Shown here piece by piece: positions 27,466 to 35,009 of a stretch of 64,000 bases of DNA. The number at the start of each line of letters is the position of its first letter. Within the stretch, counting starts at the first letter, position 1. The position numbers and the translations under genes are program-made. Under the pieces are notes generated by a model that did not search any database, was not told the DNA's origin, and was given only the letters and a program-made list of their open reading frames with translations. This DNA comes from CAWCAL01 sp963695075 (GTDB taxonomy: Bacteria > Actinomycetota > Acidimicrobiia > Acidimicrobiales > CAWCAL01), in the NCBI GenBank assembly GCA_963695075.1, contig CAVOFR010000003.1, forward strand, positions 682,001 to 746,000. The letters are read 5' to 3'.

Positions 27466-28107
27466 ATGGGCGAACGCCAAGGCACCGACCTCGTCGTCGA
27501 CGCCCTGACTCAGGCGACGTCGGGTTCTCTCGATCGCGGGTATGGTCCGTGGCGGCGGCGAAAGGGAGAAGAGGCCATCGCTGAGTTCTTGACCGATATC
27601 GAGACCCTGCGTCGTCGAGCTCGGGAACAACTCGACCAAGGGCCGATCACGGCGGCGTACGGCGCTGATCGTGGTCGGGTCATCGAGGTGCTCAATGCGG
27701 CGTTGGCCACCGAGTTGGTGTGTGTGTTGCGGTACAAGCGTCACTACTACACGGCGACCGGGCTCCGAGCGGCTCCGGCGGCGGCGGAGTTCCTCGAGCA
27801 TGCGACCGATGAGCAGGCCCACGCGGATGAGATCGCGATGCGGATCGTTCAGCTGCAGGGGTCTCCCGATTTCGATCCCGAGGGTCTGGCAACCCGTAGC
27901 CACGCGGAGTACGACGCCAGCGAGGATCTGGCCGAGATGATCCGGGAGGATCTGGTCGCGGAGCGGATCGCCATCCAGAGCTATCAGGAGATCGCTCGCT
28001 GGTTGGCCGACAACGATTCCACGACTCGGACCATGATCGAGCGGATCCTCGCCGTCGAGGAAGAGCACGCTGACGATCTGCTCGGCTTGCTCCACGAGTT
28101 CGCCTAG
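27466..28107 (+). CDS. Bacterioferritin-like / ferritin-like diiron protein
   Basis: Four-helix ferritin-like protein. Homology begins near residue 41 (FLTDIETLRRRAR) and includes ATELVCVLRYKRHYYTATG, EFLEHATDEQAHADEIAMRI and ILAVEEEHADDLLGLLHEF, with Glu and His ligands spaced as in ferritin-like diiron proteins. The ATG at 27466 gives 213 residues, but a strong ribosome site (AAAGGGAGAAGAGG) lies just before an ATC codon at the homology start, so the true start may be there. The likely role is iron or redox protection. It is followed by a ZIP metal transporter. Confidence 0.8.
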   Translation: MGERQGTDLVVDALTQATSGSLDRGYGPWRRRKGEEAIAEFLTDIETLRRRAREQLDQGPITAAYGADRGRVIEVLNAALATELVCVLRYKRHYYTATGLRAAPAAAEFLEHATDEQAHADEIAMRIVQLQGSPDFDPEGLATRSHAEYDASEDLAEMIREDLVAERIAIQSYQEIARWLADNDSTTRTMIERILAVEEEHADDLLGLLHEFA

Positions 28108-28143
28108 CGCGTTCGCCTGACGATCGCCTGGCTGCAGGACCAC

Positions 28144-28881
28144 ATGTCGACGCTGGCTTGGATCGTCATCTCTGGGATCGCGATGAGCTTGGTGGCCTTG
28201 GTCGGCCTCGTCACGGTCGTGATGCCGCGTCCGACGTTGGAGCGGCTGTTGCTGCCCCTGGTCGCGTTGGCGGCCGGATCACTTCTGGGTGGCGCCTTCT
28301 TTCACATGCTGCCCGAGGCGGTCGACGCGTTGGGGAACCGGCTCAGCGTGTACGTGTGGCTGATGGCGGGGTTCGTGACGTTCTTCGTGTTGGAGCAGTT
28401 CCTCCATTGGCATCACTGTCATCGAGCCGACCACGACGCACATCGGCCGCTGGGCCACTTGATCCTGCTTGCCGATGGGCTCCACAACTTCATCGGTGGT
28501 CTGGCGGTCGCCGGTGCCTTCATCGTGGACATCCGGGTCGGGATCGTCACGTGGTTGGTGGCTGCGGCGCACGAGGTTCCTCAGGAGCTGGGCGACTTCG
28601 GTGTGTTGGTGCACAGCGGTTGGACCCGACGAGGCGCCCTGACGTGGAATGTCGTGTCTGCGTCGACGTTCCTGTTGGGAGGGCTGATCGCCTATGGGCT
28701 GTCGGGCACGTTCGAGGTGGCGGTGCTCCTGCCGTTCGCGGCGGGGAACTTCATCTACATCGGTGCGGCAGATCTGCTGCCGGAGATCGCCGGGGAGACG
28801 TCGACCCGCGACAAGCTCGAGCCTTCCGCAGCCTTCTTGGTCGGTTTGTTGCTGCTTCTGGCTGTCGCTGAGGTGGCATGA
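28144..28881 (+). CDS. ZIP family metal transporter
   Basis: Inner-membrane divalent-metal (Zn/Fe/Mn) transporter of 245 residues with seven or eight helices. The metal sites are in HNFIGGLAVAGAF and HEVPQELGDFGVLVH. A His-rich cytoplasmic loop (HWHHCHRADHDAH) sits between helices 3 and 4, as usual for ZIPs. It is 36 bp downstream of the ferritin-like gene, so the pair may handle iron together. Confidence 0.9.
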   Translation: MSTLAWIVISGIAMSLVALVGLVTVVMPRPTLERLLLPLVALAAGSLLGGAFFHMLPEAVDALGNRLSVYVWLMAGFVTFFVLEQFLHWHHCHRADHDAHRPLGHLILLADGLHNFIGGLAVAGAFIVDIRVGIVTWLVAAAHEVPQELGDFGVLVHSGWTRRGALTWNVVSASTFLLGGLIAYGLSGTFEVAVLLPFAAGNFIYIGAADLLPEIAGETSTRDKLEPSAAFLVGLLLLLAVAEVA

Positions 28882-28914
28882 CCCCGGCGTCTGACCGTGC
28901 CTTGGATGTGGCTG

Positions 28915-29733
28915 TCAGGCCCCGGGTTGGATGAGCCGGCCGCCGTGGCGCTGGAAGACGCCTTCGACCAGCTGGGGGCGGTCGTGGCTGCAGGCGACGA
29001 CGAGCACTTCGTCTGGTTCCAGGGGTGTGTGGCGGAGGGCGTCGTGTTCGTCGAACTCCTCCGAGGCGGCCGCGACACCCCCGTAGCCGCCGAGCATCGC
29101 ACCCCCGAGAGCGCCGGAGGCGCCCAGGGCTGCGATACCGCCGGCGCCGAGGACGCCGAGTCCCGGCGCGGCGATCGCGAACAGCAGCATGCCGCCGACC
29201 AGGCCGACCATAGCGCCGGTGGCCACGCCGACTTCGACGTCGTGGGCCATGTCTTCTTCTTCGTCGTGTTCGAAGACCGCCGAGTCGGGATGGTGGACGG
29301 CGAGTCCGAGGTGTCGACTCCCGAGGCCGATTTCGCGCAGCTCATCGACGGCGGCCTCGGCTGAGTCGTGGTCTCGGAAGACCGCGGCGATGTGGTCATG
29401 GGTGTCATGGGCTGCCGCTTCCTCCGGTGATACCAGGAAACGGTGGAGGTGTCGGAGGATCTCGGCTTCTTCGGAGGACATGGCGGGCCCGTAGGGAACC
29501 GTGTACGTGCCGATGGGCTTTCCGTCCCGTGCGGCCACCGCAACCAGCAGCGCTTGGTCGTCGGGATCGGAGGAGGTGTCGAATCGGGCGATCTCGGCGG
29601 CCATGAGTGCCGCCGGGTCGAGGTCCTCACCACTGCGGGCGGCGTGCAAGAGCGTTCCGTTGGCGGCCAGGTCGTCGAGGAAGCCTGCCTGATTGAGTCG
29701 CTGCTGAGCTTGAGAGAGCGTTTCGGGTGGCAT
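28915..29733 (-). CDS. Glycine-zipper general stress-like protein
   Basis: Protein of 272 residues. The N-terminal ~80 residues are helical (LSQAQQRLNQAGFLDDLAAN), then SEEAEILRHLHRFLVSPEEA, then an alpha/beta part resembling YflT-like stress proteins (AAVFRDHDSAEAAVDELREI), then a long Gly/Ala hydrophobic segment (GMLLFAIAAPGLGVLGAGGI) that could enter a membrane. Function unknown. A fragment of a close relative lies at 12.55-12.64 kb. It converges on the ZIP gene. Confidence 0.7.
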   Translation of the reverse strand: MPPETLSQAQQRLNQAGFLDDLAANGTLLHAARSGEDLDPAALMAAEIARFDTSSDPDDQALLVAVAARDGKPIGTYTVPYGPAMSSEEAEILRHLHRFLVSPEEAAAHDTHDHIAAVFRDHDSAEAAVDELREIGLGSRHLGLAVHHPDSAVFEHDEEEDMAHDVEVGVATGAMVGLVGGMLLFAIAAPGLGVLGAGGIAALGASGALGGAMLGGYGGVAAASEEFDEHDALRHTPLEPDEVLVVACSHDRPQLVEGVFQRHGGRLIQPGA

Positions 29734-29832
29734 CGCGGGATGCTCTCACCGATCGGCTGTCCGGGCCCAGGGTCGGAAGTCCCCTTCTCCGTCCGTATGG
29801 ATCTGGCGCGAGCCGAACACAGTCGGCGGGTC

Positions 29833-29846
29833 GGGACGTTGGACCC
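29833..29846. promoter_or_regulatory. DosR-like box upstream of the 8-TM protein
   Basis: GGGACGTTGGACCC, 38 bp before the ATG at 29884, fits GGGAC-N4-GNCCC. It differs from the site at 56754 by one base, which makes chance less likely. Confidence 0.5.
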
Positions 29847-29883
29847 TGCTCTGAGACCGGATCACGCCGCTAGCGTCCGAACG

Positions 29884-30861
29884 ATGGCTTTGACGTCCGA
29901 TTCCCTGAGCGCCGGCGAGGAAGCGGCTCTCGAGGAAGCGCCGAGCACAACAATGTCGCACCGGCCCGTGGGCGCCAGTGCTTGCGCTCCATCCTGGCCC
30001 CTGGCATGCGGGTTGTTCGTGCTTGCGGGTGGGCTGGCGGTCAACTCGGTGTTGGGCCCGCTCGGGTTCGAGACGATCCGGTATCACTACTCAGAGTCGT
30101 TGGTCAATCAGGGGATCGGTCTGGATGCCGTGGCTCTCGTGGGGGCCGCTCCGATCGCAGCGTGGGCCGGGGTCCTCGTATGGCGCGGGCATCGGGCAGG
30201 ACCGGTGCTGGCTTTCATCCCGGCGACCTTCGCGGCGTACATGGTGCCCCAATACCTCGTGGGACCCGAGTACCTCGATCTTCCGGGCAACAACGAACGG
30301 TTCTTCGTGTTCCATCTCCTGTTGTTCGTGATCTCGGTCGCGCTGGCGTGCACCGCGTGGATCTCTGTCGAGCGACCAGCGTTGCGGCCCGCGTCGGCGG
30401 GTTCTGATCGGCGCCGCAGCTGGGTGCTGTTCGGTGTTGCCGCATTCGTTCTCTTGGGTCGTTGGCTGCCGGGGGTCGTGGCGCTCACCAGGGGCGATCC
30501 CTCCGGCGTCGACTTCTTGGAGAACCCCACGGCATACATGCTGATAGGTGTGCTGGATCTCGGGCTGGTGGTTCCCGCTGCGGTCGCGACCGGTGTAGCG
30601 CTCCGGCGAGGCGCCGGCTGGGCCCGAGAGGCTGCCTATGTGGTGATCGGTTGGTTCACTCTCGTCCCAGCGGCGGTGGCAGCGATGGCCATCACCATGC
30701 AGATCAATGACGACCCGAACGCCACAGCCGGCACGACTGTACTGTTCGGTGTTGCAGGAGTTGCCTTCACTGCGGGTGCCGTGGTCCTCTATCTGCCCCT
30801 GTTCCGGGCAGAGGCGTCGGGATCCGACGGTTCGGACGAGACGCAGACGGCGTCACCATGA
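29884..30861 (+). CDS. Multi-pass membrane protein, unknown function
   Basis: Protein of 325 residues with about eight hydrophobic helices, starting after a ~35-residue soluble N-terminus (WPLACGLFVLAGGLAVNSVL). No catalytic motif is recognised. A DosR-like box precedes it. Its direction and position between the stress protein and a GYD gene suggest a stress-related membrane role, but I would not name one. Confidence 0.7.
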   Translation: MALTSDSLSAGEEAALEEAPSTTMSHRPVGASACAPSWPLACGLFVLAGGLAVNSVLGPLGFETIRYHYSESLVNQGIGLDAVALVGAAPIAAWAGVLVWRGHRAGPVLAFIPATFAAYMVPQYLVGPEYLDLPGNNERFFVFHLLLFVISVALACTAWISVERPALRPASAGSDRRRSWVLFGVAAFVLLGRWLPGVVALTRGDPSGVDFLENPTAYMLIGVLDLGLVVPAAVATGVALRRGAGWAREAAYVVIGWFTLVPAAVAAMAITMQINDDPNATAGTTVLFGVAGVAFTAGAVVLYLPLFRAEASGSDGSDETQTASP

Positions 30862-30936
30862 CGATGTCGTCCGACCCGGAAGGAAGACTCTGGCGGACGA
30901 GTCGATCCCTGTCGCCCATGTGAAGGAAGGTCCATC

Positions 30937-31263
30937 GTGAGCAGGTTTCTTGGAATGATCAAGGTGTCCAAGGACGAGGCAGCACGAATGATCAGCGACG
31001 GCCCCCGTGCCCGGGCCGACCTGATCGAGCTGCTCGTGACTGAAGCAGGCGGGACCCTTGAGGGCCTCTGGCTCACCAACGTTGGAGACTGGGACATCAT
31101 CTGTCTGGTCGACATGGGAGACGAGACGCCGGTCGAGGGCGCCGCCGCGACCTTGGCTCGGCGAGCTGCCGGGCTCACCGATTCCGAGCGTTGGATCGAA
31201 CTCGTCGACGTCGATGACGTGTCGACCACACTCGAGAAGATGGCCGGTAGTCCAGATGCCTGA
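30937..31263 (+). CDS. GYD-domain-like small protein
   Basis: Protein of 108 residues with the ferredoxin-like pattern of GYD proteins: FLGMIKVSKD, VTEAGGTLEGLWLTNVGDWD and IICLVDMGD. GTG at 30937 is preceded by GAAGGAAGG. Function unknown. Confidence 0.65.
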   Translation: MSRFLGMIKVSKDEAARMISDGPRARADLIELLVTEAGGTLEGLWLTNVGDWDIICLVDMGDETPVEGAAATLARRAAGLTDSERWIELVDVDDVSTTLEKMAGSPDA

Positions 31264-31297
31264 GCGGCCGCTCTGGTTCTGACGCTCTCGGACAGGG

Positions 31298-31456
31298 CTA
31301 CGGCGCCCAGAGTCGGGCCAGTTCGTTGACGCGAAGTTGCCCGGATCCTCCCGTACTGCGAGACGAGCACCCACGTCGGACCAACCGCGCGACGACGGGC
31401 TGCACGATCTGGTCCATCAGCGCCAGGTAGCTGTCCCGGATGGAGTGCCGCGGCAT
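31298..31456 (-). other. Short coding-like remnant, unrecognised
   Basis: The minus strand reads RDSYLALMDQIVQPVVARLV in a frame with high third-position GC, open upstream without a clear start. It looks like the C-terminal end of a lost gene. I do not recognise the family. Between 31264 and 31763 the only other items seen are a small hairpin, an acyl-CoA dehydrogenase tail and a direct repeat. Confidence 0.25.
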
Positions 31457-31531
31457 CGGGCGGTTGACCGTCGTCAGATGATCGGGTACCGCAGGTGTCT
31501 CACTCCACGCTGACAGACAGGGCCACGCCCG

Positions 31532-31549
31532 TCATGCAGCGAAACCGCT
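31532..31549. repeat. Small hairpin next to acyl-CoA dehydrogenase tail B
   Basis: TGCAGCG and CGCTGCA arms around a 4-nt loop, in the position that the 39-bp palindrome takes beside tails A and C. It may be a terminator. Confidence 0.4.
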
Positions 31550-31567
31550 GCAATGACAGGCATTTCG

Positions 31568-31649
31568 CTACTCGATGCGCAGGCCGGACAGGGCTCGGGC
31601 GATCACGAGCTGCTGGATCTGCTCGGTGCCCTCGAAGATGTCCGTGATC
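31568..31649 (-). pseudogene. Acyl-CoA dehydrogenase 3' tail, copy B
   Basis: The minus strand encodes DIFEGTEQIQQLVIARALSG then LRIE and a stop, the last ~27 residues of an acyl-CoA dehydrogenase. No gene body is attached. Same orientation as copies A and C. Confidence 0.75.
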
Positions 31650-31746
31650 CTCCCCGCCCGTCCGGCTGGTCACCAGCAGTAGCCCTGACCAGGGCTTCTT
31701 CCATTTCCGGTCCACCGAGTGACACCGAATCGCAGGCAGTCCGGCC

Positions 31747-31783
31747 GGTTTCTAAGGACAAAACTAGGGACAGAAGGCTCGTG
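31747..31783. repeat. Direct repeat flanking vapBC (left copy)
   Basis: About 37 bp containing GGACAAAACTAGGGACAG; the right copy at 32796-32832 differs at two or three positions. The pair brackets vapBC, palindrome copy 3 and acyl-CoA dehydrogenase tail C. The vapC stop codon lies in the left copy. Confidence 0.75.
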
Positions 31784-32189
31784 GGATCAGCTTGAACGCC
31801 TGGCCGGACTTGCCACGAACCACCGTGAAATAGCGCCGATCGAGCGTCGCTATCCGATCCTGACCGTGCCGCTCCGCGAGTGCGACGACGCTCGCGTCTG
31901 TCGCTCCAAGCCCGAGATCGACGTATCGCTCGACCAACTCGGCGACTCGCCGCAGATCATCGGCGGTCATGACCTCCATCGTGATCTCGCCGTCAGCCAC
32001 CGCCCGCACAAACGTCGCCTCGGCTGAAGCACCGAGCTGGCGACCCACAAGGTACACGGCCTCGGCGATCACCAGCGGAGACGCCAACAAAGAGCCGGGT
32101 TCTCCCGCGATCAACGCTGCGCAGGCTTGATGAGCTGGATCTGCCTGATCGGCGGCCGCAGGCAAGACACCCGTGTCGACGATCAGCAC
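31764..32189 (-). CDS. vapC: VapC-type PIN-domain toxin
   Basis: Ribonuclease toxin of 141 residues with the PIN acidic residues: Asp5 in MLIVDTGVL, Glu in SPLVIAEAVYL, Asp in LGATDASVVALAE and Asp in ATLDRRYF. It starts 3 bp after the antitoxin gene ends. Its last codons lie in the direct repeat at 31747-31783. An 89-bp piece of it is duplicated at 27197-27285. Confidence 0.88.
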   Translation of the reverse strand: MLIVDTGVLPAAADQADPAHQACAALIAGEPGSLLASPLVIAEAVYLVGRQLGASAEATFVRAVADGEITMEVMTADDLRRVAELVERYVDLGLGATDASVVALAERHGQDRIATLDRRYFTVVRGKSGQAFKLIPRAFCP

Positions 32190-32192
32190 AAC

Positions 32193-32426
32193 TCAGTCGC
32201 GACCGAAACCCTCGGCCAGCAGCTCATCAGCGTCGACGGCTGAATGACCCGATGTCGATGACCCGATCCCAACGAAACTGCGTCGTTTGCCTTTCGACGT
32301 CGAGTCGTCGGAGGGCAGCAATGCCGCGAGCTCAGCGACCAACTCATCGAGGGTCATGCCGCGACGATCCGCCTCGGCATTGAGCCGAGCCAACGCTTCA
32401 TCAGACAACTCAAGCGTCACGGTCAC
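32193..32426 (-). CDS. vapB: VapB-type antitoxin
   Basis: Protein of 77 residues: an N-terminal ribbon-helix-helix-like part (TVTLELSDEALARLNAEADR) and a C-terminal toxin-binding tail (DADELLAEGFGRD). GTG at 32426 is the start that fits the family. It is followed at once by the PIN toxin. Confidence 0.85.
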   Translation of the reverse strand: MTVTLELSDEALARLNAEADRRGMTLDELVAELAALLPSDDSTSKGKRRSFVGIGSSTSGHSAVDADELLAEGFGRD

Positions 32427-32572
32427 AGCCCCAATGGTACGCCAAGACTCACCCAAGTCGAGAGTACGGCTCGGGCTGAATCGATCGGCCCGAGCGAGAT
32501 GGGCCCGGACAGGATCAGCACGCCCTCGTCTTCGTACCAGCGCCAGGCGAAAAGCCGAGCACAACCGGATTT

Positions 32573-32611
32573 GGAGTCGCTCAGCTACACGTCGTGTAGC
32601 TGAGCGACTCC
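32573..32611. repeat. 39-bp perfect palindrome, copy 3
   Basis: Identical to the palindrome at 8444-8482, including several bases on each side. It lies between the vapB upstream region and acyl-CoA dehydrogenase tail C, 9 bp from the tail's stop codon, where it would be that gene's terminator. Confidence 0.88.
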
Positions 32612-32619
32612 AGAAACTG

Positions 32620-32703
32620 CTACTCGATGCGCATGCCGGACAGGGCCCGGGCGATGACGAGCTGCTGAATCTGCTCGGTGCCCTCGAAGATGTCCATGAT
32701 CCT
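32620..32703 (-). pseudogene. Acyl-CoA dehydrogenase 3' tail, copy C
   Basis: The minus strand encodes IMDIFEGTEQIQQLVIARAL then SGMRIE and a stop. This is the best-preserved of the three tails and is followed by the perfect palindrome. Upstream the reading frame leaves acyl-CoA dehydrogenase sequence after about 28 codons. Confidence 0.78.
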
Positions 32704-32795
32704 TCCCAGCCGTCCAGCTGATGATGTGCAGTGCCGTCGAACCCGGAATTCTCCGGTTTTTAGTCCAGAGAGCAACACCCAATGGCGGTTCATGT

Positions 32796-32832
32796 CGCCG
32801 GTTTCTAGGGACAAAACTAGGGACAGACGGCT
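32796..32832. repeat. Direct repeat flanking vapBC (right copy)
   Basis: Partner of the repeat at 31747-31783. It contains two TAGGGACA steps in succession. Each copy lies about 90-100 bp from an acyl-CoA dehydrogenase tail. Confidence 0.75.
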
Positions 32833-32895
32833 CCTGGGCGGATCTGATCGGAGACGATCGGGCCATGAATCTCTGCGCGCTCTACGCGGTGGTGC

Positions 32896-33303
32896 GGGTT
32901 TAAGCCTGCCGGGATCCGTCCGGGTGGTCTGCTGCAGTGACGAAAGCCCCGCCGAGAGCGGTGCGAGGTCCCGCTCATGTTGCTGGGCATCTTCGGATCC
33001 GGGCGGTTCGCGACCATTTCGCGACCATTCGGCAGTTGTGCCAGACAACCGGCCCTTGCGGCATGCCAGGCCTTGGCGAGCCACTGCGGTAGCCCACCGG
33101 GTTACAAGCCTGCCGGCATCCGTCCGGGTGGTCTGCTGCAGTGACGAAAGCCCCGCCGAGAGCGGTGCGAGGTCCGGCTCGTGTTGGCGCCTATCTTCGG
33201 ATCCGGGCGGTTCGCGACCATTTCTCGACCATTCGGCGGTTGTTCCGAGCAACCCGTCCCAGCGGCAGACGCGGCCTTGGCGATGCCACTGCGGTAGCGC
33301 ATC
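32896..33303. repeat. Two tandem copies of a ~204-bp unit
   Basis: Copy 1 is 32896-33098 and copy 2 is 33099-33303, each starting at GGGTT; a third GGGTTA follows at 33304. The first ~75 bp are almost identical (CTGCTGCAGTGACGAAAGCC and on); the rest is diverged. Each unit holds a doubled CGACCATT motif. No convincing gene is present, and the stretch 32427-33596 has no gene that I can support. Confidence 0.85.
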
Positions 33304-33486
33304 GGGTTATGAGGCTGATGCGTCCGTTCCCTGCAGATCCTGAGAGCAGCGCTGGCTCCAGGGCAAGCGAGCGGTTTCTTGGTAGCCGCGGGTGCGCGCC
33401 CGTGCCCGCTGTTCACCGCTGGCGTGTGAGATCCCTGTGAGATGCGGGCGGGTCACGACCACAGGTGGCGACGGCGAGCCGCACGC

Positions 33487-33511
33487 CGATGTCGATGTCG
33501 ATGTCGATGGT
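33487..33511. repeat. Short tandem repeat of GATGTC
   Basis: Four head-to-tail copies of a GATGTC hexamer. It sits where the start of a vapC gene would be expected after the vapB-like tail beside it, so it may have arisen by slippage in a dead toxin gene. Confidence 0.7.
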
Positions 33512-33520
33512 CAACGCGAC

Positions 33521-33583
33521 TCAGACGCTCAAGAATCCCTCAGCCAACATCTCATCCACGTCGCGTGCGGTGCCTCCGACTGA
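33521..33583 (-). pseudogene. vapB-like antitoxin C-terminal remnant
   Basis: The minus strand reads VGGTARDVDEMLAEGFLSV and a stop, close to the tail of the intact VapB (SAVDADELLAEGFGRD). The N-terminal part is missing. Confidence 0.5.
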
Positions 33584-33596
33584 GATGAGCTCACGC

Positions 33597-33851
33597 CTAC
33601 TCGAAGTCGACGATGTCACCGATGCCGATTTCGACCTCGTCCTCGACGTACACCGCAATGATCCGCAGCTTGCCCTCGGTTGCCTCAATGAATCGGGCGA
33701 GGGTCGCCAGATGCAGATTCTGGCGCCGTTCCAGACGCGAGATCCCTCCTTGGGTCACCCCGAGCTCTTCGGTCAGCTGCGCTTGGGTGAGGCCTCTCGC
33801 CTCGCGCAGCGCGGCCAGGGTGTGGACTCGCCGACCCTTGATGACTCTTGG
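33597..33851 (-). pseudogene. XRE-type helix-turn-helix antitoxin, start missing
   Basis: Open frame of about 85 codons with a clear XRE domain: AALREARGLTQAQLTEELGV, TQGGISRLERRQNLHLATLA and RFIEATEGKLRIIAVYVEDE. This resembles HigA-type antitoxins. An in-frame stop at 33852 leaves no ATG, GTG or TTG start; a GTG-led frame upstream would need a one-base change to join it. No toxin partner is seen, so it is probably a broken toxin-antitoxin remnant or carries an assembly indel. Confidence 0.55.
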
Positions 33852-33961
33852 TCAACCTCCGTCGACGCTGCGCTCACCCTCGGCGGGCGCTGCGGAGCCA
33901 ACCACTCGACATCGTGTGGGTTCCGCCGCTGAACGTCGGGATCGCTACTGCCACACCTCGT

Positions 33962-34884
33962 TCAGCGTGTTGGAACCTGGATTGGGGAGACAAACCCGGG
34001 CGGCTTGAGGGCAATGACCGAACAGTGCACCTCGTCGAGGACTTTCTCGGCGGTGTTGCCCATCAACGCGCCGCTGAACCCGGTTCGGGCCACGGTTCCC
34101 ATCACGAGCAGATTGATCCGGTGCCTGGCAACCAAACTCGTGACGACGTTCGCTGGTGGGCCTTTCTGCAAGTGCATCTGCCAGGGAGCGTCGGCCACCA
34201 CCCGCCACGAAAGTAGGTCTTCGAGTTTCCGTTGGCGCTCGGCTCGTTCGTCGTCGAGCATCGCATCGACATCGTCCGGAGGGATGTTCATGAAGGCTGA
34301 GCCCCGTATCATTCGCTCGCCATAGAGTTCCCAGGAATGTCCGACATGCAGCTCACCGCCGTACTGTTTGGTCATTGACGCCGCCAACTCGAGAATCTGG
34401 TGGTTCAGGCTGGCTTCTGCGGGATCGGGGTTGACTGCCGCCAGCACGGTTGGATTCGCGCCCGCGTCGGTCGGATCACCCACACCGGGCACGGGCACTT
34501 CCGCAGCAGTCGCTTGATGGTCGCTTGATCTTCACGGTCCTCGTCGCTGGTGACCACGACGAGATCGTGGCGGCCCTCGAGGACCCGCTCGATGATGGCC
34601 AAGGCTGGGTTCCCAACCTGCAGGACCTTCTCGGCCTCGGCCCCATCCCCGCTCGGGTCCCATCGCTCCAGCTTCCTGGCCAAATCGCTTCGCTGTGCCT
34701 CTTGAACGGCTTGCTCGACCGCTGGCCAATGAAGCAGCTGCTGCAGAGCTGACGGCTCGGACAAGACTCCGAACAGCGTGATCCTTGCCTCGTTGCGATC
34801 AGCGAGGTCGGCGACCCGTCGCACCGCGGCCGGATTGTCCCTCTTCGCCAGCGGGCTGAACAAGATGTTCTTGAATCGGTGCAT
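33962..34884 (-). CDS. Tandem universal stress protein (frameshifted)
   Basis: Two-domain USP of the UspE-like MxRFKNILF group. Domain 1 (MHRFKNILFSPLAKRDN to KCPCPVWVIRPTRA) and domain 2 (VLAAVNPDPAEASLNH to SVIALKPPGFVSP) lie in different frames; one base must be added near 34463. The ATP-binding end of domain 2 (LLVMGTVARTGFSGALMGNT) is intact. A good ribosome site (AAAGGG) precedes the ATG. Paralogues lie at 53168 and 56877. It is divergent from the P-type ATPase gene. Confidence 0.8.
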
Positions 34885-35009
34885 GGCGGATCCCTTTGCC
34901 GTTTGACGACGATCACTGCTTTCCTACCATCCACATCCGCGCATCCGGTGACCGGGCGCCTGCGCGACCGTAACTTCCGACCGATCGACTGCTGAGGATC
35001 AATCGTCAG

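Noticed and set aside
30789..31374. Minus-strand frames of 173 and 193 codons opposite the GYD gene
   Set aside because: The plus-strand GYD gene has a good ribosome site and domain pattern; the antisense frames have no motif.
33487..33511. GATGTC repeat as replication-origin iterons or a CRISPR
   Set aside because: Units are only 6 bp, contiguous and few, with no spacers and no replication gene nearby.
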